Notes under the pieces: model-generated | Told to the model about the DNA's origin: nothing | Seen by the model: the letters and a program-made list of their open reading frames with translations, nothing else | Database searches by the model: none | Position numbers and translations under genes: made by a program | DNA from: Lamellibrachia columna | Taxonomy: Eukaryota; Annelida; Polychaeta; Sabellida; Siboglinidae | Direction: 5' to 3' | DNA: 64,000 bases | Assembly (NCBI GenBank): GCA_963662155.1 | Contig: OY759273.1 | Coordinates: forward strand, 28,868,566 to 28,932,565 | In this document: in pieces, positions 30,680 to 43,600 of the stretch | Numbering within the stretch: the first letter of the stretch is position 1 | Layout of the letters: each line of letters starts with the position of its first letter

Positions 30680-31567
30680 CGGGGAGACCGGGACTAGTCC
30701 GCCCCCGATGCAAGTCCGCCGACCGGCTTTTATTCCGTGCCTTTGCAGAATTTAGTAATTTCGGTCACACGACTAAGTCACATGATCATCAAACTACAGG
30801 CAGCGGGAAGCTGGCGTCAACGAGTTCCTGGCTGAATAGCTAGAACACTGATTTTGGTGACTGAAAGTATTTTTTTAAATTTTTGTTCGATAAAATTTCA
30901 GTACTTATAAGTGACATTTGTTAGATTGAATTGAATATTGCGTTGTTGCTCTATCCAGGGTCAGTGATATTTAGTTGTCCCCCACCAAATATGTCTCTGT
31001 GTTGGGGCACGTCCGCCTATGCGCCACGGGGACAGTTCACCCCTAGGATATGTGATATCAAATGCTCAGGATCACTTGTGAACATAAACCCACTAACACG
31101 CACTCTTACAAAGACGTCCAATTGTCCAGTTTAGTGTTATTTTCTACTAAAAAAGAAAGCAGATTTTGATGTCACCATTGTCTAGCCAATGTCTAGCCAT
31201 TGTCTAGCCAATGCAGTGCCAAACCTTGGTTTTTTTTGCCTGGTTTATTTCATAGATAAAACAGAATTTGTGAGGATTTTAAGTTTCTAACAAAATATAT
31301 GTCACAAGCATGATGTTTTTTGACATAAAAATAAAACAAAACTGCACTCTTCTTGTGTATTTGCTGCTTAAACATGGGGCAAGTCCGCCCATGCTTGGGT
31401 ATGTCTACTAAGAGATAGATTTGGATATTGTTTTGTCATTTGTTGATAGCACAAATGTGGACAAGATATTTGCGTTCTATTTAAGGCCGAAACTGATCAT
31501 CTAGGTCTACAAATACAGTCCCCAGATCTAATTGTGTCCACGGGGCGGACTAGCCCCGGTCTCCCCT
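30680..31567. mobile_element. DNA transposon copy D (GGGGCAAGTCCGCC subfamily)
   Basis: The ends GGGGAGACCGGGACTAGTCC and GGACTAGCCCCGGTCTCCCC are inverted repeats. The interior aligns with copy C without the nested insertion. Inside it a TGTCTAGCCA(A/T) word is triplicated at 31,175-31,210. Confidence 0.8.
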
Positions 31568-31727
31568 ACTAGTGTTGCCAGAATATAGGACGAAGCTACT
31601 TTCGATGGCCTCTTATTTTTGGCATAGTTTGTTATGACTTCTAGAAGAGTTTGCGTATGGAGAACATTTGTGTAAGGCGAATATACAATGCAAGTTTTGC
31701 TACGCGCGCTCTCTGGAGCAACATAGC

Positions 31728-32159
31728 TCAATCGGCTCGTCCGCCACCATATCGATGACGTTCGGTGACGTGCTTGTTCAATAAACCTGTAACGTAGTTG
31801 TTTATGTGGCCGTCGCTGTGGAATATGTCCCAGTCTTTTACTGGGTGGAGATCTCGTAGCGTCATATCTACTTCACTGTGCGTGTCGTTGTTGGCGTGAA
31901 ATACGAAGGCGCCCGTCTTGCAGGTTACGTTGCCCAAATTGCTAGTGCCCCTGGTCGTCTTGTTGGACATGACCAAGCATCCAACTCCCGGCATTGACCA
32001 CAGAAGATAACAGTACTCGTGTATTAATTTCTTGAAGTTGTTCAGAGGTTCTTTCCCGTTCTCCTCTGATTCAGTGGCCTCGTCGAGGTCGACCACTTTG
32101 GGGACACATCTTCGCCCGGCTGCTCTTCATCATGATCCATGTCGACTCAGTTGATATTC
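31728..32159 (-). pseudogene. unrecognised coding-like stretch, possibly frameshifted
   Basis: A minus-strand frame of about 120 codons ends at 31,728. A natural ATG at 32,135-32,137 starts an acidic frame (MDHDEEQPGEDVSPK) that would run into it after one base shift near 32,097. Recognisable features are only compositional: NKTTRGTSNLGNVTC, DLHPVKDWDIFHSDG. Just upstream (32,150-32,285) another stop-free stretch ends in TDKTLENSWPKNIN. I know no family for it. It could be an exon remnant or an old gene fragment. Confidence 0.25.
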
Positions 32160-32639
32160 TTGGGCCATGAGTTCTCAAGGGTTTTATCGGTATGGTATGA
32201 ACATAGCTTCTTGCCATGAGACGCGCTCTTCACCTTCACCAGTCGGTGTGGTTCACCGCACTCCCTGCGCTTCTGGTCGGAGGTTGCTGCTCGACGATGA
32301 AATATATGCGCGGTAGAAATGAAGAATAGAAAATGCTACTAAAACGTGCAGTAGGTACTGAGAACGCAGCGTAAATATAACTCGCGTTGACTTTGTCAAT
32401 ACGCACTACCCGTGTAATAAATCACTGATTATTCTGTATGATGACAACATTTTAAAACCAGAAAAAGTACCAATGTTTAATTTAGTTGCTATCCATTCAT
32501 AGGTGACGTCGTTCACTTGAAATAGGTAAACGCAGCGTTGTAGTTTTAGCATTAATGTGTCTTGAGAGCAATGTCAGTCGTTACGTTCGGTTGTACGTAC
32601 CCTGGAGTACGAATCAAACAAAACGGGACAACATATGAC

Positions 32640-34469
32640 ACCAAATAAACAGTTTATTGAGAAACAACACAACTCTATATGACGGAGAAACTTCTGAACG
32701 CAACAGATTAAAGGTGCCATAGATAACACATTAGACCACATCGATAAATCACATCGTAAAGGAACAAGTTTGACGTTCTGGTCTAGCGAACATTTCTAAT
32801 AACACTGCCAGCTATTTCTGATAGAGCATTGTTTGGCAGCATTATAAATAAACAAATCACAAGGCAACAATCACACTAATTAATAGTGCAGGTCTTTACC
32901 CAATGTCTAATTTCTTTGTTAATTTGCAACCCAGTCACAGCTTGCAGATATCACGTTGTTTCGACAGGATTAGCACTACACATGAACACTTACTGTTTTA
33001 AGAATAACTGGCGACATTTTGCTTATTGCATTCCGAAACACAATATTCTGGCATGAATTTAATCAAATAAATACAATAACCTTGCATGTCAGGTGCGTGA
33101 AAAATTAAACCAACACAGTTACTCTCATGTAGAAAGGAACAACGAATTTGTAAAACTAGGGCCAAAGAGAGGCCAATATAAATGGTATAATTTTAATAAT
33201 ATATGCCTTGTATAGCCCAGAAGTGTACTTGATATAATTATGTACATCACTAACCAAGAGGCCCCCAACACATATACAACCCCACCCCAGTGAATCCAAA
33301 CATGCACAATATTCTTTAGGAACATCAAAATGCCAAATAAACAGAATATCAACTCAATTCTCTATTAAACACCACTGTCTCTGTGACTTCATACAAAGAA
33401 TATGGTAACAGAAATGTTCTTGGCAAGAACAGATTTACCTTAAAAATGGCAACAAATATTGATAGAATAATTAAACGATTTTGTTTATACAAAATATCAT
33501 ATTATTATTATTTATTGTTATTAATAATTCCATCATGTGAATAACTGACGAGGACTGTCAATTGATCCCTGTATACAGAATCACTTGAAGCAAATTGTTG
33601 TGATCACTGAACAACGACGCAGAGGTATTTAGAACTGTTTGGAACAAAGTGTAAATTGTGCTCATTCCGGACTCTGCGAAGTTGTGACATTTGTACTACC
33701 CTGGATCACATTAACTGCATGCGCAACGACACAGTAGACATTGTGCTCAAATTGCATTGGCAGAATATACATTACTACTCGACTATTCTCCGAGACCATC
33801 AGAATTCAAAGCATATCCAGTGTGTGGAACGAACTAAATTAACACAACAAACAGACAACAGCAAAGCAGTGAGATAAACTGATTCAACTAAAACAGCAAA
33901 AAGTAAGAGAGAACAGCTTTGTGTCTGCGAACAATCTATCACATTCGTACAAAAGTGAAAACTGTACTAATTCTGCATTTGGCCACCAATGGTGAATATC
34001 TGAACGAAGCAAACAAGTAATAACGACGGGAAATTTTGGCAAAAGTTAAACAGCAACATTTCCAACTACCTCTCTACATTGACGTGAGGGACTGGCAGCT
34101 TCACAGATCGAATTATAACTACTGTCTGTACTTAGCGACTGTCAGGCAATTGCTTCTTGGTGCATGTTTTTTTTTAATCAAAATACAGAACATTTCCATG
34201 GGGTGCTAAAACCATCATAAAACCAAGTGCAAAATTTACAGAACATATTAAGTATTTGACAGGCCATTCCAGCTGACTGATTGCAGTAACGTTATAGACA
34301 GGTTAACGTCAACGCAGCACCACCTAACAGCAAAAAGTGAAACAAGAGCTGCTGAAAACATTCATCTGTGTGTAACTGTTGCTGTGAAGCAGCTGCTACA
34401 AAACGAACAAAGACGTTCACAGAATCCACAACGCTGCAAGCAAATCAACCAAGCAGACATCAGTGACAT
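32640..34469 (-). other. repeat-poor stretch, probable 3' UTR of Tudor gene plus spacer
   Basis: No arrays or transposons and no coding frame are seen. On the minus strand AATAAA signals occur at 33,511-33,516 and 32,653-32,658, so the 3' UTR of the upstream gene may end near either. Which is used cannot be told. Confidence 0.35.
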
Positions 34470-34610
34470 TCAATCTTCCCATGATTCTGTCGCCACCGGC
34501 CAGGATGACTTTCTGCTGCCCACACGACCGCCAGAGGACGCTGCTGGACCACCCTCATCACTAGTGTAGTTCTGTCGACCGCCACTTGGCCGGGTGTTGC
34601 GATTCCTTCG
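34470..34610 (-). CDS. Tudor gene in-window exon 20 (terminal)
   Basis: The exon encodes RRNRNTRPSGGRQNYTSDEG and on, ending SSWPVATESWED then TGA. The acceptor is CTGTTTTCAG. The acidic Trp-containing terminus resembles the tail of Vasa-type germ-granule proteins, though this may be convergence. Confidence 0.88.
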   Translation of the reverse strand, partial: RRNRNTRPSGGRQNYTSDEGGPAASSGGRVGSRKSSWPVATESWED

Positions 34611-37600
34611 CTGAAAACAGAAAAGCAATCTGTCAAACTAGCAGGCATAGGGAGACAAAGTTGAGGAGATGCCAGCCCATAATATCAGTGCAGCTGTTTT
34701 TGATATTACATTACATCTGGAACCTAATTATGAGTTCGGGATGAGAACAGAAAGAACAAACTAGAGTGAGAATGTACAAAGAATGAAGAAGTTCTAAATA
34801 CCACACACAAGGAGTGAATGTTGGTGGACGTTATTAAAAAACAAAAAGTCCGGATATACTGACAGCTTGAACACAACAAAGCAAAAAACTGAACTGGCAG
34901 GTGGAGACTTGGACCCCTCTCTTCACATCATTATTTCCATCACAGAAGCCGGCAGCTTTCACCATGGTAACCAGTAGCATTATTTTAGAATGTACCATAT
35001 TTTGTCATCATACAAATGTAATAACTGTTGGTCCGGAGAGCCTGGTGGCAACTCTTTGGACACTGAATGTCCCTGCTTACTGACTAGCACCAGGCCTTAC
35101 AAGTTCGGTTGCAGCTACGCAATTTCGAGGACATAAAACAGTTGCACAGCCTCAACCGCAGAGTGGCCGAAATGGTTTACGCGAAGCTTACAGTTTGCAA
35201 TGCGCACATTCTTATCATCATCATCAATAACTGTTTTACTGTGTCATTTATTGTAGTAATCCTTTTATTTTAGGTACACTGAGTTTTTTTAGTTAATTTA
35301 AAATATTTTATAACTTCAAATGTATCCATATATTTTAACAAACACATATATTGTACTTTTTTATACATCTGTTGTACTTTTATTCAATCTTATGATTACC
35401 AATAGAAAAAAAATATTATTGTTACCATTAAAAACGATGCTACGTCCAGTGAACTCTGACCAAATCACAATTTGTAACTACAACTACTGAAGCATGTGGC
35501 CGCAACACTTACCCCCGATTGCCTCTGTCCAGGGGCGCCTCCTCGACTGCTCTCAGCCCCCCGTGGGCCCCCTCTTGGGCCACCTCCTCCCCCTCCTCTG
35601 CTGCCTCGCTTGGGGTCGCGACCTTTGCCTGGCCATGACCCCACCGTGTCCATCGGTCGCCGGCCCACATTCGGACAGTCGCGGTTCAGGTGTCCGCGTT
35701 TCTGGCAGCCATAGCAGATGATATCGTCCTTTGCCCGGCCCCACATACCACTCCCGCCACTGTGAAGGTAGAAACTCATGGTTAGATGTTTTATTTATTA
35801 CATGCGCATTGAATTCGCATTTATATCATGATGTACCGGTAGTCATTGCGTACACAATCGCAGGCAAACATTTTAATTATTTTTAAAGCGAATGATAAAT
35901 GTCTGCGACGACAAAGGCCATAGGATTTCCCCAACTTTGAATTTGTTAAAGGTGCATCCTCAATTTTATTTTTTGCTAGTCTCATTTAAAATAAATTTTG
36001 TGAAAAACCAAATGTACCTACTATCCACTGCAACATGCTAGTTCATCCGTGCAACTTTTGTATGTAGTTTTTGTGAAATCATCAACCTATTAAATTACTT
36101 AATGCTTGTTCAAGCATTAAGTGAAGTGAAAATTGAAATGCTGAAAAATCATGATTTTCACCCTTGGTGAAATTTCGTAACTTTGTCATGTGATTGACGA
36201 GAGAATTGAAGCCACGCCCATGATCGGCATTGACTCGCAGTGTTTACCATTTTGGATATCCACTATTTTGATCCTTACCAGATCTAATGACTGAAGTCAA
36301 TTCTTTTGATGATTTTAAAAAAAATAGGCATTTTTATTAAGGTACCTGGGGCGGTTAGCGTCAGTTGATTTTTTTTCCATAACATGCTAGGAAATATTGA
36401 ACTGAACGTCGACACCCCAAATAATCACCTGGCACTAAGGTCATATTTCGCCAATCCATCTTAAAAAAAAGTCGTTTCTGGAAATCACTGAGTTCTTAGA
36501 AACGCTGACGATGTTTCCCTAGTAAAGACCGCGAGTGCCACGATGTTCGAACCAGCTATATTCATTCGTCGTGAAAGCAGAACATATCGTCTGGTTACTG
36601 TGATTCCAGTACACATCAGTATTATATCTACCTAACTAAATCATGTCCTTAAACCAGCAAATATCAATGCTAACGTAGTTTATTGTGCCTTCGAACCTAT
36701 AAGTTATAATAATGAAAACAGCTTATGACCCCGACCTGGTGACTGTGCCAGATAACATGCCAATCAAAATGATCGTAAACACGCCCTGCTACGTGTTTGT
36801 CAGATGGTTGGCATAATTCATAGACAACACAATGTTACGAATACAGATTCAAGGCCCATTGGGCAGCAAATTAAGGGGACATGTCAATATCACAAACGGC
36901 AATTATGTTTCGTCAACAATACGTAAAACGCCAGTGAAAATCGTCACATTTCAAGCATGATATGCATATCTATCGACATTTCTGTTGTCACTAACAACCA
37001 AGAAACGTTACCTAATTCAATTCTTTATAAAAACTACAACACTTACGATGCTGCAATATGGCATATGAATGTGTCTCACATGTAGGCAACTTTACCCAGT
37101 TTGGAATTACGATTGAAGGGATTGTGTCAAAAATACACTGCCACTTTAGGCTGTCATCCAACTTTTGCTGAATTCATTCACGGTGGCGTAGCAGACGTTA
37201 TTCGCTTATGTTAACCAAAATCAACCATAAAAGTTATCAGTGACACTGTCATACTTATATGTATGTCATTTATTTATTTGGGGGTTTTCTCAAAATGATA
37301 TAATTTCGCATTTTGTGGCTATTTTTTTACATTTACAAAAATGTTTTAAAAATCTTGTAGCATAACCAAATAAATGAAAAACTTTAAAAAAAAATTAATC
37401 TGGAATATTTTATAGTACTTCAACTACAATCTACAAAAGACAAATAATCAGACATGGCCTATGGCCTCGAGAGTGCATAACAGGTTTTTTCCATGTGGGG
37501 ATTTTTACTTCCCCTAGCATGGACACCCGGTAAAAGGAACCAACGGCTATTAGTGAGACTTCTGAAAGGCACAGGCGATGTCGGGAAAACGAAATTGCCC

Positions 37601-40600
37601 AAGTTTCAAAACGGTGGCAGGTGGACTCGAACTACAGTCATCTCGACCTACAGTCCGGTGCTCTACCGCAGAGTCACCGCACCCCAAGCCATTTTGCCAC
37701 TCACCCTCTGTGATAATGCCGGTCCTGATGGTCTGACCGCTGTCGCCAGTTCTGTTTGTCCATCTGCTTCGTCTTTCGGTCCTCCTCGACCCACGTGTCA
37801 TCGTCGCATTCAACCTCTGACCCTGTGGCACTGCTCGGCTGCGACTCGTGCATGTCCTGGTGGGCGCCTGGTAGCGACGATGTGATGAACGCCACGTGGT
37901 TGTGGGTCGCGTCCCCACTGCCCTGCATCGTGGCCTTTGCACAGAACGTGCCGGCAGCATCGTGGTGCGGCATGTATGCCGGCAGTGGCGGCATGGTACC
38001 GGCACAAGATGATGAGTCGACCGACATGCCACCAGGTTGCAGCATTTGAGGTGGCATTGTGTAATTGGCATTAGACGGCGGGTAAACAGCGCCGGTTTGG
38101 TAGAAAGGCAATGTCATATAGCTAGCCACTGACTTGGCATGCAGGCCTGCATCCGACATGGGGCGTGCCGGCTCAGCAGTGCCACTGTCGCCAATCACTG
38201 GCACAGGGTGGTACGGGATTGACAGGCCAACAGGCATGCCAGAATGAATGCTGGCAGTGACGTATGGGTACGGAACAACATTTTCTCCTTGCTCACCTAC
38301 AACACAAATCCTCTGGTTAGATACTGTTATAAAGGTTGCAGTCAAAACTGTTATAAAATAAAGGTTGCAGTTAAAACTGTTATAAAGGTTGCAGTCAAAA
38401 CTTCTCACCCCGTCTGGGCAAAATTCCATTGCAGCAATTAATTAAACAAGATGGGTTAAAATAAATGCAACCTTGTGTATCATTGCATGTTATTTGTTTT
38501 GAACTAAAAGATGCATAAATATCTATCGATTAAGTTAAACTCTTTATCATGTATTGACTGAATACCAACACATAACATGACGACAAATGATCCAGACGCA
38601 GTTAATTAGGAATTTGCATTTCAATAATTTTTTTTATTATTATCTTTCAAATTGGTAGCACATATAAATAAATCTTCCTTTCTCCGTCTTTGCTGCAAAA
38701 ATCTGGTTTCCTGTAAATGATCTTCAAAGATTGAATAACGGGGTAGAGGCATGCTTTATCCATGAATATAAGTGATTTAGAAGTAAGTAATTGTAATAAA
38801 AGTAATTGATAGTAAGCATACAAAGCTATTGGAATATGGTGGAAACACATTTTGAGCAATGTTTAAAATTAACCTAATTTCAGGTGGGTGCCTCCCTTTA
38901 TTATGCCACCGACTTACCGTTTCTGACACAGGCCTGCATAGCACCTCCTGGCCGTGGAATCTGCTTCACCGGTCGTTCCTCGGGTACTGCGAAGGTAGAA
39001 ATCAGGCGAGATGTGCAAAATGGCATGACCAAAACGTTTTCACATCCGCCACATACGTAACATAATGTGACATGACCAACAGCAACTCTATCACAGCCCA
39101 TAGCTACTTCACACGCAAACCTGGGTTTACTGGTGGAAATCCTGTCTTTTAGGGCTGACAACAATCTTACAAAATCTGGCCCAAAATCACTTCACCAACA
39201 GCCACAATTGGTCCAGCTACTCAGCTTATGCCACAGTCAACTATATAAATAGTTTACTGTTTGGGGGATAGCTTTACTATTGTGATCACTATATTATAAC
39301 TGCAATATTTGCATAACTATTGTGATAGCATAATGGAATAGCGGATACCCAAAAAAACAGTCCCAAACCACAATTTATGTTTGGTACTATTGCGTGCCTA
39401 TGGAGGCAGTTCATTCAAAATGGTAAAACCGTGAAGGACGCTGCTTTGATTAACGATTGTTGATGTTATGTCGATAATTATGTAAAATTACCAAATAAAG
39501 TTTAAAAGTATGTTTATGAACATTATTACAATGACAAAAGTAACACTGCTGATTTGTTTTTCCATCTGTCATTTCTATCGATAGTTCAGTATACTACTGA
39601 TAATATATAATTAAATTACTATTGCATCGTCACATGAACTATTGTGATGCATTGATAGTTTGATGTATCGTTATGCCACTATGTCAACTGTATTAGTTTT
39701 TTTTTGACAAATAAGCTGTCTTTCCCTGCTATATTTATTGAGAGTTGCTGACAGATATGTATGTGGGACATATATTCGATTCATTTGGGAATAACAAAAA
39801 TCCAAATGAGTGACATTTACCGAACATAATTTGCTCAGATATAACCGAGAGAAATCTTAGCAATGCAGCAACTATAACAAAGTTTAGGTGGACTTTGTTT
39901 GGGTGGATGTACCACGATGATGTTGCCATGCAGACAAAGATAAATCTCAAACATGGGTTGAGTAGACAGGAGACTATTTCAGGTGACACTCACTCTTGTC
40001 ATAGATCAGCTGGTAGATGTTACATGAGTCTGGTGTCGAGCAGTCCAACAGGTCAACGAAAACAAATGATCCAGTGCCACCTACTGTGATCTAGAGGAAA
40101 CACAGAATGCCCGTGTCGTTTCACCATACATTGGTTCTCAGGTGTAAAAACAATATATAATCATTTCATGTTTAAACACACAGATGATACTACTTCGAAT
40201 ATTGCCAGAAAGAAAGAACAATGGGTTCCTAACTGATCGTAATTTAGTGTTTCAGATACTTTCCCATCAGAAATGCCTTTTTGAACACTCAAAGTTTTCT
40301 GACAGCCTGGAATCTCTCATGAACTACAATGTTATATAAGTCAATTGTGATCTACTGTCATGGGATCACTACAATCCACCCCCATGTAACGGTAACACAG
40401 TCCAGAAGTGCCTCCCAGACAAACGCCAAGAGCAATCCCAATAAAACTTTGCATATTTAATGAAATGTCAATGGATGGCAACTTACAACTTTGGCGAGTA
40501 ATTGTCGACCTTGGACCTTCTCTTTAAACAACTGCTGTCCTTTCTCGCCGAACTGTGTGTAGTCTTTGCGTGCGATGCTGCACATAACCGCCTGGTGGTG

Positions 40601-43600
40601 AGAGTATGCGAGACAATGTTAGAGGGAATTAGGTAGTGCGACTCCACTGCAGTTAGTGCTATACCATTGCAGTTAGTGCGATCCCACTGCAGTTAGTGCA
40701 GCCCCACAGCAGTTAGCCGTTCAACCAGGGGAAGACAGTAGAGCTAGTCCTGACGCACAAGGGTGGGCCGTAACACACGATTCACCTTACAGCCAGGCCA
40801 ATTAATCAGCTGGTGACACTCCAAGGGTTAAAATCAAAACTGATGCTGCATTATTGTCTTTATAATAAACATGAAATTTGCGATGTATAGTAAACTGCCC
40901 ACTGCGGCAGTGGGGCTTATGGTACTTATGGTGATATGAAATGTATGAGAATAAAAGAATTGTAGAACACACCTGGTATGGTATCCGGTGGAACTGCTCT
41001 ATGAGTTCCTTCAACGACCCCACTGGCACATTGATGTTGCGGCCGCAGTCGATCATACAGACATCCACCTGGTGTCAAACAAAGGCACGATCGAATCTAA
41101 GGGCAGAATATAATGTGCCGGCCAAGCAACAGACTTACTTTATTAAAACCAGGAACTGACATATACTAAGCAATCTCGGTGACGAAAATGACACACATGC
41201 ATGCACACACACGCCTGTATACTGAGAACAATCTATTTTATGTTACATTGTGAAGCAAGTAGCTTCAAGTGGAGAGTGGTTAGGAAACTGCAGAAGAGTG
41301 TGTGTACAGATGTAGGCAGAATTGCTACATCAAACTGTCTGAGCTAGGTAGCAATTACTTAAGCCACGCTAGCCAATAAAAAATCACTCAACCATGTTTT
41401 TAACTACTTAAAAATCCAGCCTTTTCATGTAGCATATGATGAATAGATACTTCAATTTGCATATATACACCACGTTTTAACTCATTTATTTAGCTATTAA
41501 TTTAAATACATTTAGCAATGTATATATATATATATATTTATGCAATCAACAACACAACACAGATATAGAGATATGAAAAGGCCAAATGAATGACGTTTAT
41601 TGTGGGGATTAAGGGTAAGCCCACTTTCAAAGAAATGTAAAACAAAGAAATGTGGGCTCCACAACCCAACGCCAGGCTGACTACGCCCCATGCGAGCCTC
41701 CTGGACGTCGGGTTCAATAGAGCCCACATTTCACCACAAAGCAGTAGCAGTATTCCTAGAACAAATAAAAGAAACAATGGCATTACTATTGTTATGGAAC
41801 ACCCTTAAACCAAATAGCATAATGCCCTACATGCTATCACGCAGTCTATGAATACAACTACCTGCTTAAAAATACACTAGCTCTAACTGGAATAACTACA
41901 AAGGTGGGGCCAATTCGCTACACGAAAAGTTCTAAAATCCAAGGTGGAAGGGAAGCGAGCTGCATCCCAGCGTTAAAACCCGTGAACACTTCTGGGAAAG
42001 CCAAAACTCCCATGTCCACTATCGCAATCAAAAAATGGGAAAGCTTGGAGACATGAACACCCCACTTCCACCAAAGATGTACCATTGCTGCTAAAAAGTA
42101 AACATACAACAGGGAGAAAGATGGGGAGGAGGGTGGGACAAATTTTCAAAGCGCATCCACTCCGTATGCTTTCACAAAACGAAGTGGCTAGTCCAAGTTT
42201 TAAATCTGTAGCGTCGCGCAGCTGGTGCGCGCTGATTGGTTCAAAATATGGAGGCAGCAAAGTGGGTCACCCAGCTCTGCTGGATTAGCATAATAGAATA
42301 AATTAGCAATGGACCAATCATTAATTGTATGTGGTGTTGCTCGCATAAAAACCTATATGCAACATTGGCTGTGCCAATGTTGCATATTCCCATTTATGCA
42401 ATCAACAACACAACACAGATATAGAGATATGAAAAGGCCAAATGAATGACGTTTATTGTGGGGATTAAGGGTAAGCCCACTTTCAAAGAAATGTAAAACA
42501 AAGAAATGTGGGCTCCACAACCCAACGCCAGGCTGACTACGCCCCATGCGAGCCTCCTGGACGTCGGGTTCAATAGAGCCCACATTTCACCACAAAGCAG
42601 TAGCAGTATTCCTAGAACAAATAAAAGAAACAATGGCATTACTATTGTTATGGAACACCCTTAAACCAAATAGCATAATGCCCTACATGCTATCACGCAG
42701 TCTATGAATACAACTACCTGCTTAAAAATACACTAGCTCTAACTGGAATAACTACAAAGGTGGGGCCAATTCGCCACCGGTCACCGCCCATGTGACCACC
42801 CCACCAACCCTATATATGCATATATGCAGAGGGGTCGAAATTAAGAAATTTAACCCACTCGCCAGGGGGACTAGTAGCTTTAATATGTGACTCATCCCCA
42901 TGAAAAATCACTAATCCCCATGTTTGGTGGACATCGTCAAAATGCGACCTTTTTATGCAAATTCGTATGTTGACCGGCAATGGTCCTTAAACATAAAATT
43001 AACAAATAAATATAAATTTCATAATTGACGATGCAACGTAATTATTTTATCCAATTAGTACTAAATCAGATCCCGAGGTTCTGGACGTTGTCAAATGCTT
43101 GTCGTTTCTGTAGGTGTTGCCAATATGTACCCCTTTCATGTCATCCAATGTACACATCCACACAAAGTCTGTATAATATTATAGTCTCTAAGTGTCTGGC
43201 AATGGCATGTGCATTCCTGAAAAGCTTATACATTTTGTAAAATGTCGCTTTTCCCAGTTGGTCCATCGTCATGTCCGCCACACTTGACCCTGGATTGCTC
43301 TCTTCTTTCTCTCTTAAAGCCCATTTCATATGGCTTGCAGAACTATTGTGAGCTTTGATACTCTCCAATTTAAATACTGGGGAGATGACGACAAAACTGC
43401 CTGCTTTCTCATACTTGCAGCAGTAGTACTTACAAAACATTCTCATGTTTAGTTCAGTCTCAGTGTTCTTCGCCGTCCCGTCACTCTCCCCACCTTCAAC
43501 GTCGACGACAGCGTCGTTGTCACGCCAGTCAGCGTCATCGTCGCGTCGGTCAGCGTCGTCGTCACGCCGGTCAGCGGCACCGCTAATGCCAGCGCCAGCA

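Noticed and set aside
41536..42774. LTR retrotransposon
   Set aside because: The 383-bp direct repeats lack TG...CA ends, a primer-binding site, a polypurine tract and target duplication, and the 473-bp interior has no coding region.
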